Of a stretch of 64,000 nucleotides of DNA, positions 1 through 9,366 are shown one piece after another. The stretch is taken from the NCBI GenBank assembly GCA_024686135.1, contig JAIBDQ010000002.1, forward strand, positions 17,733-81,732, in the 5' to 3' direction. Each line of letters opens with the position of its first letter. The first letter of the stretch is position 1. This DNA comes from Halobacteriovorax sp. Its GTDB lineage: Bacteria; Bdellovibrionota; Bacteriovoracia; Bacteriovoracales; Bacteriovoracaceae. Position numbers and translations under genes: made by a program. The notes under the pieces were generated by a model, which saw only the letters and a list, made by a program, of their open reading frames with translations, was not told the origin of the DNA and searched no databases.

Positions 1-1314
1 TGGGGCAAGCGCTACTGCTCTTTCATATGAATCGAGTGCTTTTTTTAAATCACCAGAACTAGCATAAGAGGTCCCTAAGTTTACGAGTGAGTTTATATCT
101 CGATTATTTCCCTGGCTAATTTCTTCGTAAAGAATACTGGCCTCTTTATGCTTGCCCGACTTTAAAAACTCTTGTGCTAAATATTTAATTTCGTCACCAC
201 TGGCGACACCTTTCTTTAACTTTCTTTCCTGTTTTGTCGTCTTAAGCTTGCCTGCCAATTGCTCTTCCGCCACTTCGATCTGCGCTTTGGTCTTAGTTGG
301 TGAAAAAATTAGAAAAATTATCAAGATAGTTAATGGTTTAGAAAAAGACTTACCCAAACTAAAAAGGCTGGATATGAAATATAGTAAGATAAAAATTCCT
401 ATCAGAATATGCCCATACACAGGTCTGATTCTAATATCTGTTTCTCCCAGTTTTTTCTTATAGATCGACTTAAAGAAACTAAGTATGTCATCTGTTGGAA
501 TTGTATATGAAGTTGATATCCAGTATTTAAAGTTTTTGAAGTCCTTGCCCATACCCTTAATAGCTGATTCATTTAACTTACTGATAACCTTATTTCCTTT
601 ATGTTTCTTATAATCGAGAAAGACACCTCTCTTCGTTCTTAGCGGAATAGGTGCGCCTGCAAGTGTACCGACACCAACTACGGCTAAATTAACATCACTA
701 CCTTCATCTAAAGGAAAAACTCCTCCATGCTCCTCACTATCTGTGAAAAGTAAAATATTACCAACAATATTTTCTGAATCATTATCAATTTTAAAGTACT
801 GAAGGGATTCTTTTACGGCCTGATTAATATTTGAATTCCCGTAGTTTAAGTTAGTATTCTCAAGAGCAGCCACTCTAGCATCTAGCAAGTCAATATCATC
901 AGTAAATGGCACTAGCCTTTTTTGAGTATCAGAAAAGAGTACGACAGCTATCTGGTGACCTGCTGCTCTTTTAATAAAGTGTCTGGCTAAAAACAAAGAT
1001 CTCTGAAAACGATTAGGTCTAACGTCTTCTGCTAACATGGAAGCTGAAGAATCTATAATAATAATTGTTTTTTGATCAGGGATCGTAGCTTTTATTCTCT
1101 CTTCAGGTCCTCTCAAATCTAGAACCGCCAAAAAGATAAACAAAAAAGCACTCAAAAAAGTTGCTAACCTAAGTTTTGATACTTTTGAGTCCTCAAAAAA
1201 CCAAAAAGACTTAACTGTGGAAAAGTAACTATTTCTAACTTTAATAATAAAGAAACTGAAAACACAAAATAAAAAAATAGATAATACTAAATAGGAACCA
1301 TACTCAAAACTCAC
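1..1314 (-). CDS. batB: BatB-BatC-like fusion: VWA membrane protein with C-terminal TPR (3' end beyond window)
   Basis: I translated this frame from the minus strand: 438 codons are open from a GTG at 1314 to the window edge, so the C-terminus is missing. The start follows an AAAGGAGG site by five bases, and GTG overlaps the batA stop as GTGA. Two membrane segments (about residues 7-25 and 51-67) precede a von Willebrand A domain whose MIDAS motif is D88-S-S-A-S. After a further membrane segment near 312-330, a second hydrophobic stretch ends in Lys-Ala-Gln and looks like the signal sequence of a separate BatC. TPR-like helices follow, including a stretch with the pattern SLVNLGTSYASSGDLKKALD. 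In Bat operons BatB is an inner-membrane VWA protein acting with a MoxR ATPase and BatC is a periplasmic TPR protein. Here they appear fused. The stress-tolerance role is known from other bacteria only. Confidence 0.85.
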   Translation of the reverse strand, partial: MSFEYGSYLVLSIFLFCVFSFFIIKVRNSYFSTVKSFWFFEDSKVSKLRLATFLSAFLFIFLAVLDLRGPEERIKATIPDQKTIIIIDSSASMLAEDVRPNRFQRSLFLARHFIKRAAGHQIAVVLFSDTQKRLVPFTDDIDLLDARVAALENTNLNYGNSNINQAVKESLQYFKIDNDSENIVGNILLFTDSEEHGGVFPLDEGSDVNLAVVGVGTLAGAPIPLRTKRGVFLDYKKHKGNKVISKLNESAIKGMGKDFKNFKYWISTSYTIPTDDILSFFKSIYKKKLGETDIRIRPVYGHILIGIFILLYFISSLFSLGKSFSKPLTILIIFLIFSPTKTKAQIEVAEEQLAGKLKTTKQERKLKKGVASGDEIKYLAQEFLKSGKHKEASILYEEISQGNNRDINSLVNLGTSYASSGDLKKALDSYERAVALAP

Positions 1315-2282
1315 AGCTCCTCCTTTAGAAATCTTATTCTTATTAATTCAGCTAAAAGCAACAATAGTGTGCCTATAATTAAAAATTCCCAATATAGTTC
1401 TTTATATAAAATTCTTGAAGAAGCATCAATTTCAGTTTTTTCGAGTTTATTTATCTCCTGCAAAACATCCTTCAGAGCCTCAGAGTCCTGTGCAATAAAG
1501 TCTTTACCGCCGGTCAAGCTAGCTATAGTCTGCAAAGTTTTGGTATCAATGCTTCCGCCCGGGATTGTTTGATACCTTTTTCTTCCAAATGTTCTCCCAC
1601 CTAAAGGGATTTTGGCATCCTTACTTCCACCAATCCCAATAGTGTAAACTCTTATATCCTTATCAGCTGCTTCTTGGGCAGCCTGTTTAGGAGTCATGCT
1701 ACCAACATTGCTAACGCCGTCGGTTAGTAATACAATTGCTTTATTATCGGCCAAAGATTGAGCACCGCGAGCAACCGCCAAAGCCAATGCGTCACCAATA
1801 TTTGTTCCCATTCCAAGAAAACCTACTTTAATTTCATCTACTATTCTTCTGATTAAGTCTAAATCTGTTGATAATGGTAGCAATGTAAAAGCTCGCTCAG
1901 AAAACATTATAATTCCAATTCGATCAGCCGGCTTTAAGTTAACAAACTCAAGGATTTTTTGTTTTGCTGCTTCTAATCTATTGGGACGAAAGTCTTCTGC
2001 AAGCATTGACCTCGAAACATCTACAACGAAGAAAATATCATTTACCTTAATTTTATTATTTGAAAGACCTATTGGTTTTCTCGGTAATGTTATTGAAATT
2101 GAAATAAAAATCCATCCCGCAAGACCCAACAAAAAGGTTATGCTCCTTAAAAAAGACTTTCTATTTCCTGTATTTTCACCGTAATAGATGACTGCTTTTT
2201 TGAAAGGCCTAAATATAACAAAACACCAGGCAATAATTCCCAATATTCCGATTATAAAAAAATATGGATGCGCAAATTCCAT
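1311..2282 (-). CDS. batA: BatA-like von Willebrand A membrane protein
   Basis: A 323-residue inner-membrane protein with two N-terminal membrane segments (about 6-25 and 47-65), a VWA domain with MIDAS residues D88, S90 and S92 (DVSRS), and a C-terminal membrane anchor near 297-315. This is the standard BatA architecture and length. VWA domains of this kind bind a divalent metal and partner with MoxR AAA+ ATPases, here encoded three genes upstream. It starts with ATG two bases after the preceding stop, and its own TGA overlaps the GTG of the next gene, so the operon is tightly coupled. The MIDAS is followed by AEDFRPNR, closely matched by AEDVRPNR in the next gene, which indicates that the two arose by duplication. 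Substrate unknown. Confidence 0.88.
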   Translation of the reverse strand: MEFAHPYFFIIGILGIIAWCFVIFRPFKKAVIYYGENTGNRKSFLRSITFLLGLAGWIFISISITLPRKPIGLSNNKIKVNDIFFVVDVSRSMLAEDFRPNRLEAAKQKILEFVNLKPADRIGIIMFSERAFTLLPLSTDLDLIRRIVDEIKVGFLGMGTNIGDALALAVARGAQSLADNKAIVLLTDGVSNVGSMTPKQAAQEAADKDIRVYTIGIGGSKDAKIPLGGRTFGRKRYQTIPGGSIDTKTLQTIASLTGGKDFIAQDSEALKDVLQEINKLEKTEIDASSRILYKELYWEFLIIGTLLLLLAELIRIRFLKEEL

Positions 2283-2284
2283 TT

Positions 2285-3052
2285 CTACCTTATCTCTTTT
2301 GCTATAGGTTCAATTAGGACCTTCAACTCTTCTATTTCAAAGTCTTCTATCTCTTTTTTGAATAAGTACTGTTTAGCAGTGGTTATAAACTCAAGCGAAG
2401 AGTTCTCGTTATCAGAAAGTTTTGTAGACCAAACATCTTTAGTTGAATATATAAAAGAGAAGTCTTCTTTATTTGATGCTTTAACGAAAACCTCTTTCCA
2501 ATTAATATCTTTTTCCTTAATTGAAACTGTTGTTGTTTTCTTTCTTCGTCTTAAAAAAAATAATAATAATGATAATATAAAAAGAAAAGCTACCGGAATG
2601 ATATATTTCAAATAAGACGGGTCGCTAAGATCAAAATCGCTTTCTAAAACAACAAAGCCCTTTTGAACAGAATTGAAAGGTGTTGTTTCAAATTCTTTAA
2701 CTGTCACCTGGATATTTAAGCCACCTAATTTCCAGTTTTTTATTTTTTTTTCTATTCTTTTTTGCAATACGAACAAACCTTCAACTAAAACGATCTCAGG
2801 ATTTGATTCGGCCCACCTAGGTCGAGACAAGCTAACAACATAGAAATTATCTAAAAAACTAGTCCCAACTAGCGAATTAATCATTTCAGGTGATATATTA
2901 TCAATATTCCATAACTCAATAACACCCTTAAAAGAATCTCCTTCGACCAATTGAACTTTTTGTCGTGCTAATGGTCGAAAAAAAGCTTCTCCAGCAAAAG
3001 CATTCGCCAAAATAACCATTAGTATAGAAATTGTAATCAAAACCAGCTTCAC
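2285..3052 (-). CDS. Exported single-pass membrane protein of the Bat operon
   Basis: A 255-residue protein that I do not recognise by family. It has an N-terminal signal peptide (hydrophobic to about residue 18, likely cleaved after ANAFA), a periplasmic domain of some 125 residues, one membrane span near 150-166 (followed by RRRKK, giving a cytoplasmic C-terminus), and a cytoplasmic tail of about 90 residues rich in Glu and Lys. It starts at a GTG that overlaps the DUF58 stop codon by one base (TAGTG). Its place between the DUF58 gene and batA is where many Bat operons carry a variable membrane protein, so it probably assembles with the VWA proteins. That is inferred from context only. Confidence 0.75.
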   Translation of the reverse strand: MKLVLITISILMVILANAFAGEAFFRPLARQKVQLVEGDSFKGVIELWNIDNISPEMINSLVGTSFLDNFYVVSLSRPRWAESNPEIVLVEGLFVLQKRIEKKIKNWKLGGLNIQVTVKEFETTPFNSVQKGFVVLESDFDLSDPSYLKYIIPVAFLFILSLLLFFLRRRKKTTTVSIKEKDINWKEVFVKASNKEDFSFIYSTKDVWSTKLSDNENSSLEFITTAKQYLFKKEIEDFEIEELKVLIEPIAKEIR

Positions 3053-3900
3053 TAAATCATTTCCTTGATAAAGGATTCTAAGTATCTATCCGATATATCT
3101 ATCTTTTTTATCTTCCTTCCAAATTCTTTTTCAAGATTTCTTTCCGATTCGATATTTACAGTCTTAAAACTAGGCTTAACTGCTTTTTTACCTAAGGAGA
3201 ATAGAGAGATAGGTGCTTTGGCAAATCGGTCAAGGGGACTTTCCATAAAGAAACAGTGTAGGTTTCTTCTAAAAATTAATCTTTTCATAGAAGAGGTTTC
3301 AATAAAGTCTACAAAATCAGAAAATATAACAACTTCTCTATTTTTTCCAGTATGCTTCAGGATACTGTGAAGCTTTTTTTCTTCGGGTATATCATTTAGT
3401 TCTCCACCTCTATCTATTTCGACTTTACCCATTTCATCTAAAACCCCGTGTTTTTCCAAGATGCTAATTAAATAAGTAATTCCTTTGTCACCTTGTGATT
3501 TCGGAATATCAACAATATCTTCTCCTATCACTACAACATGAACAAAATCATTTGTTTCGCCTGCTAAAAGATATAACAAACAAGTTATCTCTATACTCGC
3601 TTGTAGTTTTGAAACACCATTTATTCCAGAGAGCATTGATCTTGAAGCATCTAGAACAACCGTAATTTCTATATTTCTTTCTTCTTCAAAGGTTTTAATA
3701 AATGTATGATTAGTTTTGGCCAACATATTCCAGTCAATAAAACGTATATCATCACCAAAGCTATAAACCTGATGTTCTTTAAACTGCAAGCCACTACCCT
3801 TGAAATGTGATTTTAACATTCCTATCGAAAATGAGTTTGAGTTTTTAAAGAGGCTAGCCTTGATTTGGCTAACAGTCTTTCTAACATCGTTTAATTTCAT
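3052..3900 (-). CDS. DUF58 domain protein of the Bat operon
   Basis: A 282-residue soluble protein with the hallmark DUF58 segment near residues 42-75: a YSFGDDIRFIDWNMLAKT-like stretch, then FEEERN and a VWA-like LDASRSM. DUF58 proteins are widespread partners of MoxR ATPases and usually sit directly downstream of them, as here. Their biochemical role is unresolved. The ATG overlaps the moxR stop as TAATG, so translation is coupled. No membrane segment is visible, which is normal for the short DUF58 form. Confidence 0.9.
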   Translation of the reverse strand: MKLNDVRKTVSQIKASLFKNSNSFSIGMLKSHFKGSGLQFKEHQVYSFGDDIRFIDWNMLAKTNHTFIKTFEEERNIEITVVLDASRSMLSGINGVSKLQASIEITCLLYLLAGETNDFVHVVVIGEDIVDIPKSQGDKGITYLISILEKHGVLDEMGKVEIDRGGELNDIPEEKKLHSILKHTGKNREVVIFSDFVDFIETSSMKRLIFRRNLHCFFMESPLDRFAKAPISLFSLGKKAVKPSFKTVNIESERNLEKEFGRKIKKIDISDRYLESFIKEMI

Positions 3901-4850
3901 TATATCACTTTACTCGCAATTTTGATTGCAGCATCTCTCCCAGTTATCCCATCGATTTCTGCTTCGTATGTCATAAGGATTCTATGTCCTAATACATCAG
4001 GGATAATTCTCATTAAGTGATCAGGTGATACATAGTCCTTACCATCCATATAAGCTATAAATTTACCTACTCTCTGAAGCCATATACAGGCCCTTGGGGA
4101 AGCTCCCGCTAAAATTCCACCCTCAAATTCTTTAACAAAATAGTCACTGCCTGGCCTAGTAGCAGAAACAATTCTTACAATAAGATTTTTCAATTTCTCA
4201 TCGACGTAAATTTCATCTACACATTTTTGTATCTGTAATAAGTCGTCTGTTGCCAACAAAGGCGTCAATGTATCTAGAGGTGTTTTAGATAAATCTAAAA
4301 TTTTTGTTTCAGCTTCGAAGTCTGGATAGTCAACATTTACTTTCATCATGAATCTATCCATCTGAGCTTCCGGCAAAGTATAAGTTCCCTCTTGGTCAAT
4401 AGGGTTTTGAGTTGCCAAAACTACAAACGGTGAAGAAAGCTTATGTGTTTTATCACCAATAGTGACTTGCTTTTCGGCCATTGCTTCCAATAAGGCAGAC
4501 TGAACTTTGGCCGGACTTCTATTAATTTCATCTGCTAGTAATAATTGAGTGAAGATAGGTCCAAATTTTGTATTGAACTCTTCCTTTTGTTGGCTATAAA
4601 TCATTGTCCCAATTAAATCACTTGGCAAAAGATCCGGAGTAAACTGAATCCTTTGAAATGAAAGATCACATAATTTACTAATAACTGAAACACTTAAGGT
4701 TTTACCTAGGCCTGGCATTCCCTCTATCAACAGATGCCCTTCGCAAACAAGTGCCGCGATGATTGAGTCGAGTAAAACATCTTGACCATAAATTATACTT
4801 TTAGCTTTTTCCAAGGTCTCAAGAACGTTTTCTCTTTTTACGAAATCCAT
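3900..4850 (-). CDS. moxR: MoxR family AAA+ ATPase
   Basis: A 316-residue AAA+ ATPase. The longer open frame begins at a TTG (4862), but the ATG at 4850 has GGAG six bases upstream and is preferred. Walker A is GMPGLGKT (about residues 44-51), Walker B is LLLADEINR (about 104-111), and an ATQNP sensor motif lies near 150. MoxR proteins are chaperone-like ATPases that assemble or metallate VWA-domain partners, two of which lie downstream. This is the first gene of the five-gene Bat operon and has a recognisable promoter in the 97-base gap before it. Confidence 0.93.
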   Translation of the reverse strand: MDFVKRENVLETLEKAKSIIYGQDVLLDSIIAALVCEGHLLIEGMPGLGKTLSVSVISKLCDLSFQRIQFTPDLLPSDLIGTMIYSQQKEEFNTKFGPIFTQLLLADEINRSPAKVQSALLEAMAEKQVTIGDKTHKLSSPFVVLATQNPIDQEGTYTLPEAQMDRFMMKVNVDYPDFEAETKILDLSKTPLDTLTPLLATDDLLQIQKCVDEIYVDEKLKNLIVRIVSATRPGSDYFVKEFEGGILAGASPRACIWLQRVGKFIAYMDGKDYVSPDHLMRIIPDVLGHRILMTYEAEIDGITGRDAAIKIASKVI

Positions 4851-4895
4851 AATCTTCTCCAAACAAGTTAGAATATATTTATAACCTATAAATCC

Positions 4896-4923
4896 ATTAT
4901 AAGTGTCTAAATTTACACGTAAA
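4896..4923 (-). promoter_or_regulatory. Candidate sigma-70 promoter for the moxR-bat operon
   Basis: On the minus strand the gap before moxR holds TTTACG (4918-4923) and a perfect TATAAT (4896-4901) separated by 16 bases. The predicted start site falls about 40 bases upstream of the ATG. The -35 element is only a partial match, so this is a moderate prediction. Confidence 0.5.
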
Positions 4924-4947
4924 GTGAGGGAAAAGTTTAGCTGTCAG

Positions 4948-7900
4948 CTATTTGGTTTTAATCCGAATCAAAGGTAATAAATTATCGATCATTTCAGTGT
5001 AGTCATTGATATTGTCTCTGAACAATGTGTCGAGAAATCTAACAATATTAGTAGAGTTTGATCCATTCTTTGCCGCGAAGTACATAACTAACTGAGCTGG
5101 CTCATCGTGATGTACATTTACTTCACAGCTAAACTCATCCCTAGCTGCACAGTTTTTATAATGTGTAGTTTTTAACATATACTCACGAATGGCCCTTAGA
5201 CCGAAACGACTGTCTCCTACAACTTCAGTCAAGTTTTTAGAAATAACCTGAAAGCCTGTCTTTCCTTTTGAATCCTCTTTTTCTAACTCCTTAATAAGAT
5301 TTGTCATCGCTTTAAGAGTTAGTAATATCTTTTGTGGTTCATCTTTTAGACTTAAATACTCGGACAAATAATAAGAACCAGCTGGTGAATTCTCGGTTTC
5401 CTCATTAAAAAACTTATTCAAGAATAGAAAGGATTCATTCAATAGCTTATAAACTTTATTTTGATTTAGATTTTTCTCGTTAACAAGCTTGTTCGCTATA
5501 AACTTAACAGGCTTTTGAATTCCTCGAACGACATCTATAAAACTGAATTCACTCGGCCAATTACCAGAAAAATTAACAAATTTAGGTAAAATGGCGGACC
5601 CAATACTTATTAGACTTCCTAAATTATTGTTTCTATACCTTCTATAGTTCTTATCGCTAAGTTCATAACCTGCCTTTGTGGGACCTACACCAATAAAAGA
5701 GGATATTACGGCCAAGTCAAATATTAATGCTTCAAATTCTCTTTGATCTTGGTAATTATTCTCAGCAATCCAATCTATAGCTTCATTCAACAAAGTAGTG
5801 CCATTTTTTTCTATATTGAGGGAGTTGAGCAATTCATTCCCTTGTTTTTCTAAAGAAATTGGATCTACCCCAGTCAGCAATGCATTATCGAGCAAATCTA
5901 TCCTGGGGTCATTAATATTCTCTTCAAATTCTTCTTTAGTCCGTCCAATTCTGTCTCTCACGAACCTAGAAAAGTTGCTAATTCCAGACAGCATTGAGAT
6001 TTTCGTTAGGATTTTTCCATTATGCTTTCTTAACTGCTTCTTTGTTTGAACCCACGGAACCTCAATTCTTTTTCCAAATATTTTAATTTTAACTAATGCA
6101 CTTTTTTGAGCTTTATCAGAACTACTTCTAATAAAAGTTCCAAGAAGAGCCTGCATATAATCGCCAAAAGCAAATTCCTCAATTCTATTAGCATCTAATA
6201 GGCCTGGGTAAGCAGCAACGGCATTCCTCCCCATCCTAATCTGCTGTTTGTTAAAAAACTTCCCACAAAACCGGGCTCCTGTGCAAGTTTTAAACATTTT
6301 AAGTTTCTTTTCAACCGTACCATTATAATCATCAGCTTTGGAAACAGCGTTCATATAATGAGCGCCTAAATAACTCATATCAAATCGAACATCTCTTACA
6401 GAGATTTCTACTCTATCTAAAGTGGTTACCTCAGTAAGGTCATCCTTCAAAAAGAGTTCAGTTTCAGGATTAACTCTATCTTCAAGCTCATCTAATTCTG
6501 CTAATTCATTTTTAGACTTATTCCATTTCAGACCTGACCAATTGTCTACGTCATAACCTCTATCGTACTCATCATCTTCATTAAACTTAATCTTTAATCT
6601 ATTGATAGGGATAGACTTATCTGAAAGTTTATAAACCATTTGAGCAGATTCACTTACTGTAATTCTTTTCAGTCTTTGATTTTTAGATTTATACGGAATA
6701 GCTAACCCATAGCCAGGCACCATTGCTTGTAGAAAATATCCTACTGTAGATGTACCATTTTTTTCAAATATTGTTGTTGCATCTCTTACTACAGAAGCGA
6801 GCGTTTTCTTAATTCGACCAGCACTTGGGCAAGGAATAGCTCCAATATTTTGATTCACATAGTTTTCACACGAGTATGCAACATCCTCTAAGTAGCTCTT
6901 CGGATTAAGATCACCAGTGCTCAAACTTTTACTGTATTGTTCAAAAACTTCCGCAAACCAACCTGAAGTAATTTCAATACTTGGTCCCTCATCTATTATG
7001 GATTCAAAAATCTTGGTGTTTCGTAGGTATCTATGGTTTGCTCCTCCTATAGAGAAGTAAACTGAGGCCATATTTATCGCCCTATCAAACTCAGAAATAA
7101 ATCCTTTTTTTCCCTCTACCACGACCTGATAGAGATATTTATGCCCTAAATCAAGCAAGTATTTCAGTCCACCTGTTTTTTCCTGACTGATTCTAAACGC
7201 CAATTTTTCGTCTACCAATCTTAAAACAGCCACTGCATTATTTAGAGAATTTGAAGACATAAGCCCATTTTCATCCAACAGTGTTCCTGCGCTATTTGGA
7301 CTAATATTAAACATCTCTTCGTATCTATTTTGAGATTCAGCCAACCAAGAAAATGTCTGAAGGGTTATTTCCTTATCTTTGAAAAATAAACATTCTTTCG
7401 GAAAGTTATTCAAGATAAAATAAAGGTCCTTATCATCTGTTAATGAATCAATACAAAGCTTAGTTTTACGAGAATATTCTGTTTCACCGCTCGTAAAGTC
7501 TATATCGTAAGGTGTGTATGGAAGCTTTGTTACATAGTCAGTAATCAAGTTTGCACTAAGTCTATTTAACGCTACTCTTCGCAATTCTGGGCCGCGCGTA
7601 ACAACTTTCATAATTGTTATAATATGATCTCTAGAGAAAAACTTATCAAAATCTCTCAGTACATTAGCGCCAGAAAAGTTTTTCACAATATCAAAGAGTG
7701 CCTGATACGAACTTTCTAATTTTTCAGAAGAGCTCGTCCATTGCTGACTAAATTCTGGCGAAACAACCGCATACTCTTCTAGCATTGTGGCATAGAAGTT
7801 AAAAAGTAGTTTAAAATTAGTATCTTCTTGAAGATGCCTATCTATGAAATTAAAAAGAAAGTTTTGTTCTTCCTGATCTAAAAATAGCCATGAAGCTGCC

Positions 7901-9366
7901 AAGGCTTTTATTTTCTCGTCATTTTCAATCAATAAAAATTCATTAACAAGAACACCCGCTGAATTAAAAACTAAAGGCCTAGAGTCTTTCAAAAGCTGAA
8001 ATACGATATCAAAATAATTATCGCTTGATGCATGGATAATTTTAACTATCTCCACCATCCACTCGACCGCTTCCTCTGTTGCAATATCAAGTAAGAACCC
8101 AGGATTAGGAGGTATATCCCCTAAGTTTCGACTGGCTAAAAAAGTAATAAATTTTGAAATATCAAAGATTGGAATTTCAGAAGTTAGATCAACTAGCTTT
8201 TTTTCTAGCTCAACAAAATTAAGACTATGCAAACCTCTATTCACTCGGCCATTTTCAACATAGGCAATTTCACCAGAATAATTCTTTAGCTTAGGGCAAA
8301 ATGATAGTGCTAACTGCAAGCTAGCTACATTTTGAACAATATAATCGTGAAATGGCTCATATTCGTTTTCGTAAACAAAATTCAAGAACTCATCCACATG
8401 GGTCTTAAGATCTATATCAATTCTTGCTGAATCACTATATGGCTTACAATAGAGTGGATAATGATATCCCCTCTTTAGTAATTTAATATCTTTAAGCACC
8501 TCGGGATTTTCAGTAACAGCATAGTTTGTTAATCTTCTAAAAACCGCATTAGTAAAAGTAGGTTTTTGAATCCAAGTATAAAGATATGGCTCATTACTAT
8601 TTTTCCATTTTACAACTGGAACTTTTTTATAAAATTCTCTCTCTAGTGGTGATAACCCATATAAAAATTTTTGAGCCAAACTAGAGACTAATCTCAACCT
8701 CACATTAAAAAAATCATCGCCGTAAAAAAACTTACGAACTTCGGCCCTAAAAGGGTCAGCATTATCTCCCAGAGTCGTCATACTTTCCTTTATAAAAAGG
8801 GATAACGCCTTGATCGCAACTGGCTTAAGATCTACTAATTTTACTAAATTTTTGATCTGTTCTTTTGTTAACTCTCTTCCCTTACGATTAACACAATCCT
8901 TATGTGTACTATCCTCTGCACATAAAAACATATCTCTCATGCCATCGTAAAAATTTGTTTCATTTAATGAAGTCAACACTCTTGATAGGTCATCAAGACC
9001 CTGCTTTTTATCTAAATCTCTAACATGGTCAAATATTCTATCTCGCCTTTCTCGATCATTTAGAAAGGCGTTATCGATTGGCTTAAAAAAGTGATTCCAT
9101 GATGCGGGGTTAATCTTTTGTATGCCTCTATTTAAACTTGGAAAGGTTTTATCCCACCCCGTACACTTAAATAAAAAGAAAGTGTTTTCATGTGAGAGAA
9201 GATCCTGCGTGAAATTAACTTTAGTACAGGCTTCGAGTCTTTCTTGATCTCGTATTTCCCATGATTCTTCGGGCCTTACGTCGGGAGCAGATTGTTTCTG
9301 ACAGGCCCCTAATTGAAAGAGAACAACGGAAAGCAGTAATAAAAGTATTGCCCTATTTTTTTGCAC
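4948..9366 (-). CDS. Very large lipoprotein of unknown function (1472 residues)
   Basis: I do not recognise a family. The N-terminus is a lipoprotein signal: charged start, hydrophobic run and an LGAC lipobox with Cys at about residue 22, so the mature protein should be lipid-anchored at the cell envelope. The remainder is mainly predicted helical, with many aromatic residues, no obvious repeats, no membrane span and no catalytic motif I can name. Several separated Cys residues could form disulfides. The start is a GTG three bases after GGAGG, and the gene overlaps the stop of the preceding exported-protein gene by 14 bases. It ends the operon, with no clear terminator seen. Such size is unusual for a lipoprotein; a surface or periplasmic role is inferred only. 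Confidence 0.85.
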   Translation of the reverse strand: MQKNRAILLLLLSVVLFQLGACQKQSAPDVRPEESWEIRDQERLEACTKVNFTQDLLSHENTFFLFKCTGWDKTFPSLNRGIQKINPASWNHFFKPIDNAFLNDRERRDRIFDHVRDLDKKQGLDDLSRVLTSLNETNFYDGMRDMFLCAEDSTHKDCVNRKGRELTKEQIKNLVKLVDLKPVAIKALSLFIKESMTTLGDNADPFRAEVRKFFYGDDFFNVRLRLVSSLAQKFLYGLSPLEREFYKKVPVVKWKNSNEPYLYTWIQKPTFTNAVFRRLTNYAVTENPEVLKDIKLLKRGYHYPLYCKPYSDSARIDIDLKTHVDEFLNFVYENEYEPFHDYIVQNVASLQLALSFCPKLKNYSGEIAYVENGRVNRGLHSLNFVELEKKLVDLTSEIPIFDISKFITFLASRNLGDIPPNPGFLLDIATEEAVEWMVEIVKIIHASSDNYFDIVFQLLKDSRPLVFNSAGVLVNEFLLIENDEKIKALAASWLFLDQEEQNFLFNFIDRHLQEDTNFKLLFNFYATMLEEYAVVSPEFSQQWTSSSEKLESSYQALFDIVKNFSGANVLRDFDKFFSRDHIITIMKVVTRGPELRRVALNRLSANLITDYVTKLPYTPYDIDFTSGETEYSRKTKLCIDSLTDDKDLYFILNNFPKECLFFKDKEITLQTFSWLAESQNRYEEMFNISPNSAGTLLDENGLMSSNSLNNAVAVLRLVDEKLAFRISQEKTGGLKYLLDLGHKYLYQVVVEGKKGFISEFDRAINMASVYFSIGGANHRYLRNTKIFESIIDEGPSIEITSGWFAEVFEQYSKSLSTGDLNPKSYLEDVAYSCENYVNQNIGAIPCPSAGRIKKTLASVVRDATTIFEKNGTSTVGYFLQAMVPGYGLAIPYKSKNQRLKRITVSESAQMVYKLSDKSIPINRLKIKFNEDDEYDRGYDVDNWSGLKWNKSKNELAELDELEDRVNPETELFLKDDLTEVTTLDRVEISVRDVRFDMSYLGAHYMNAVSKADDYNGTVEKKLKMFKTCTGARFCGKFFNKQQIRMGRNAVAAYPGLLDANRIEEFAFGDYMQALLGTFIRSSSDKAQKSALVKIKIFGKRIEVPWVQTKKQLRKHNGKILTKISMLSGISNFSRFVRDRIGRTKEEFEENINDPRIDLLDNALLTGVDPISLEKQGNELLNSLNIEKNGTTLLNEAIDWIAENNYQDQREFEALIFDLAVISSFIGVGPTKAGYELSDKNYRRYRNNNLGSLISIGSAILPKFVNFSGNWPSEFSFIDVVRGIQKPVKFIANKLVNEKNLNQNKVYKLLNESFLFLNKFFNEETENSPAGSYYLSEYLSLKDEPQKILLTLKAMTNLIKELEKEDSKGKTGFQVISKNLTEVVGDSRFGLRAIREYMLKTTHYKNCAARDEFSCEVNVHHDEPAQLVMYFAAKNGSNSTNIVRFLDTLFRDNINDYTEMIDNLLPLIRIKTK

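Noticed and set aside
152-463. A 103-codon plus-strand frame at the window start
   Set aside because: It is antisense to the partial batB-batC gene, whose frame is open to the window edge and has clear VWA and TPR features.
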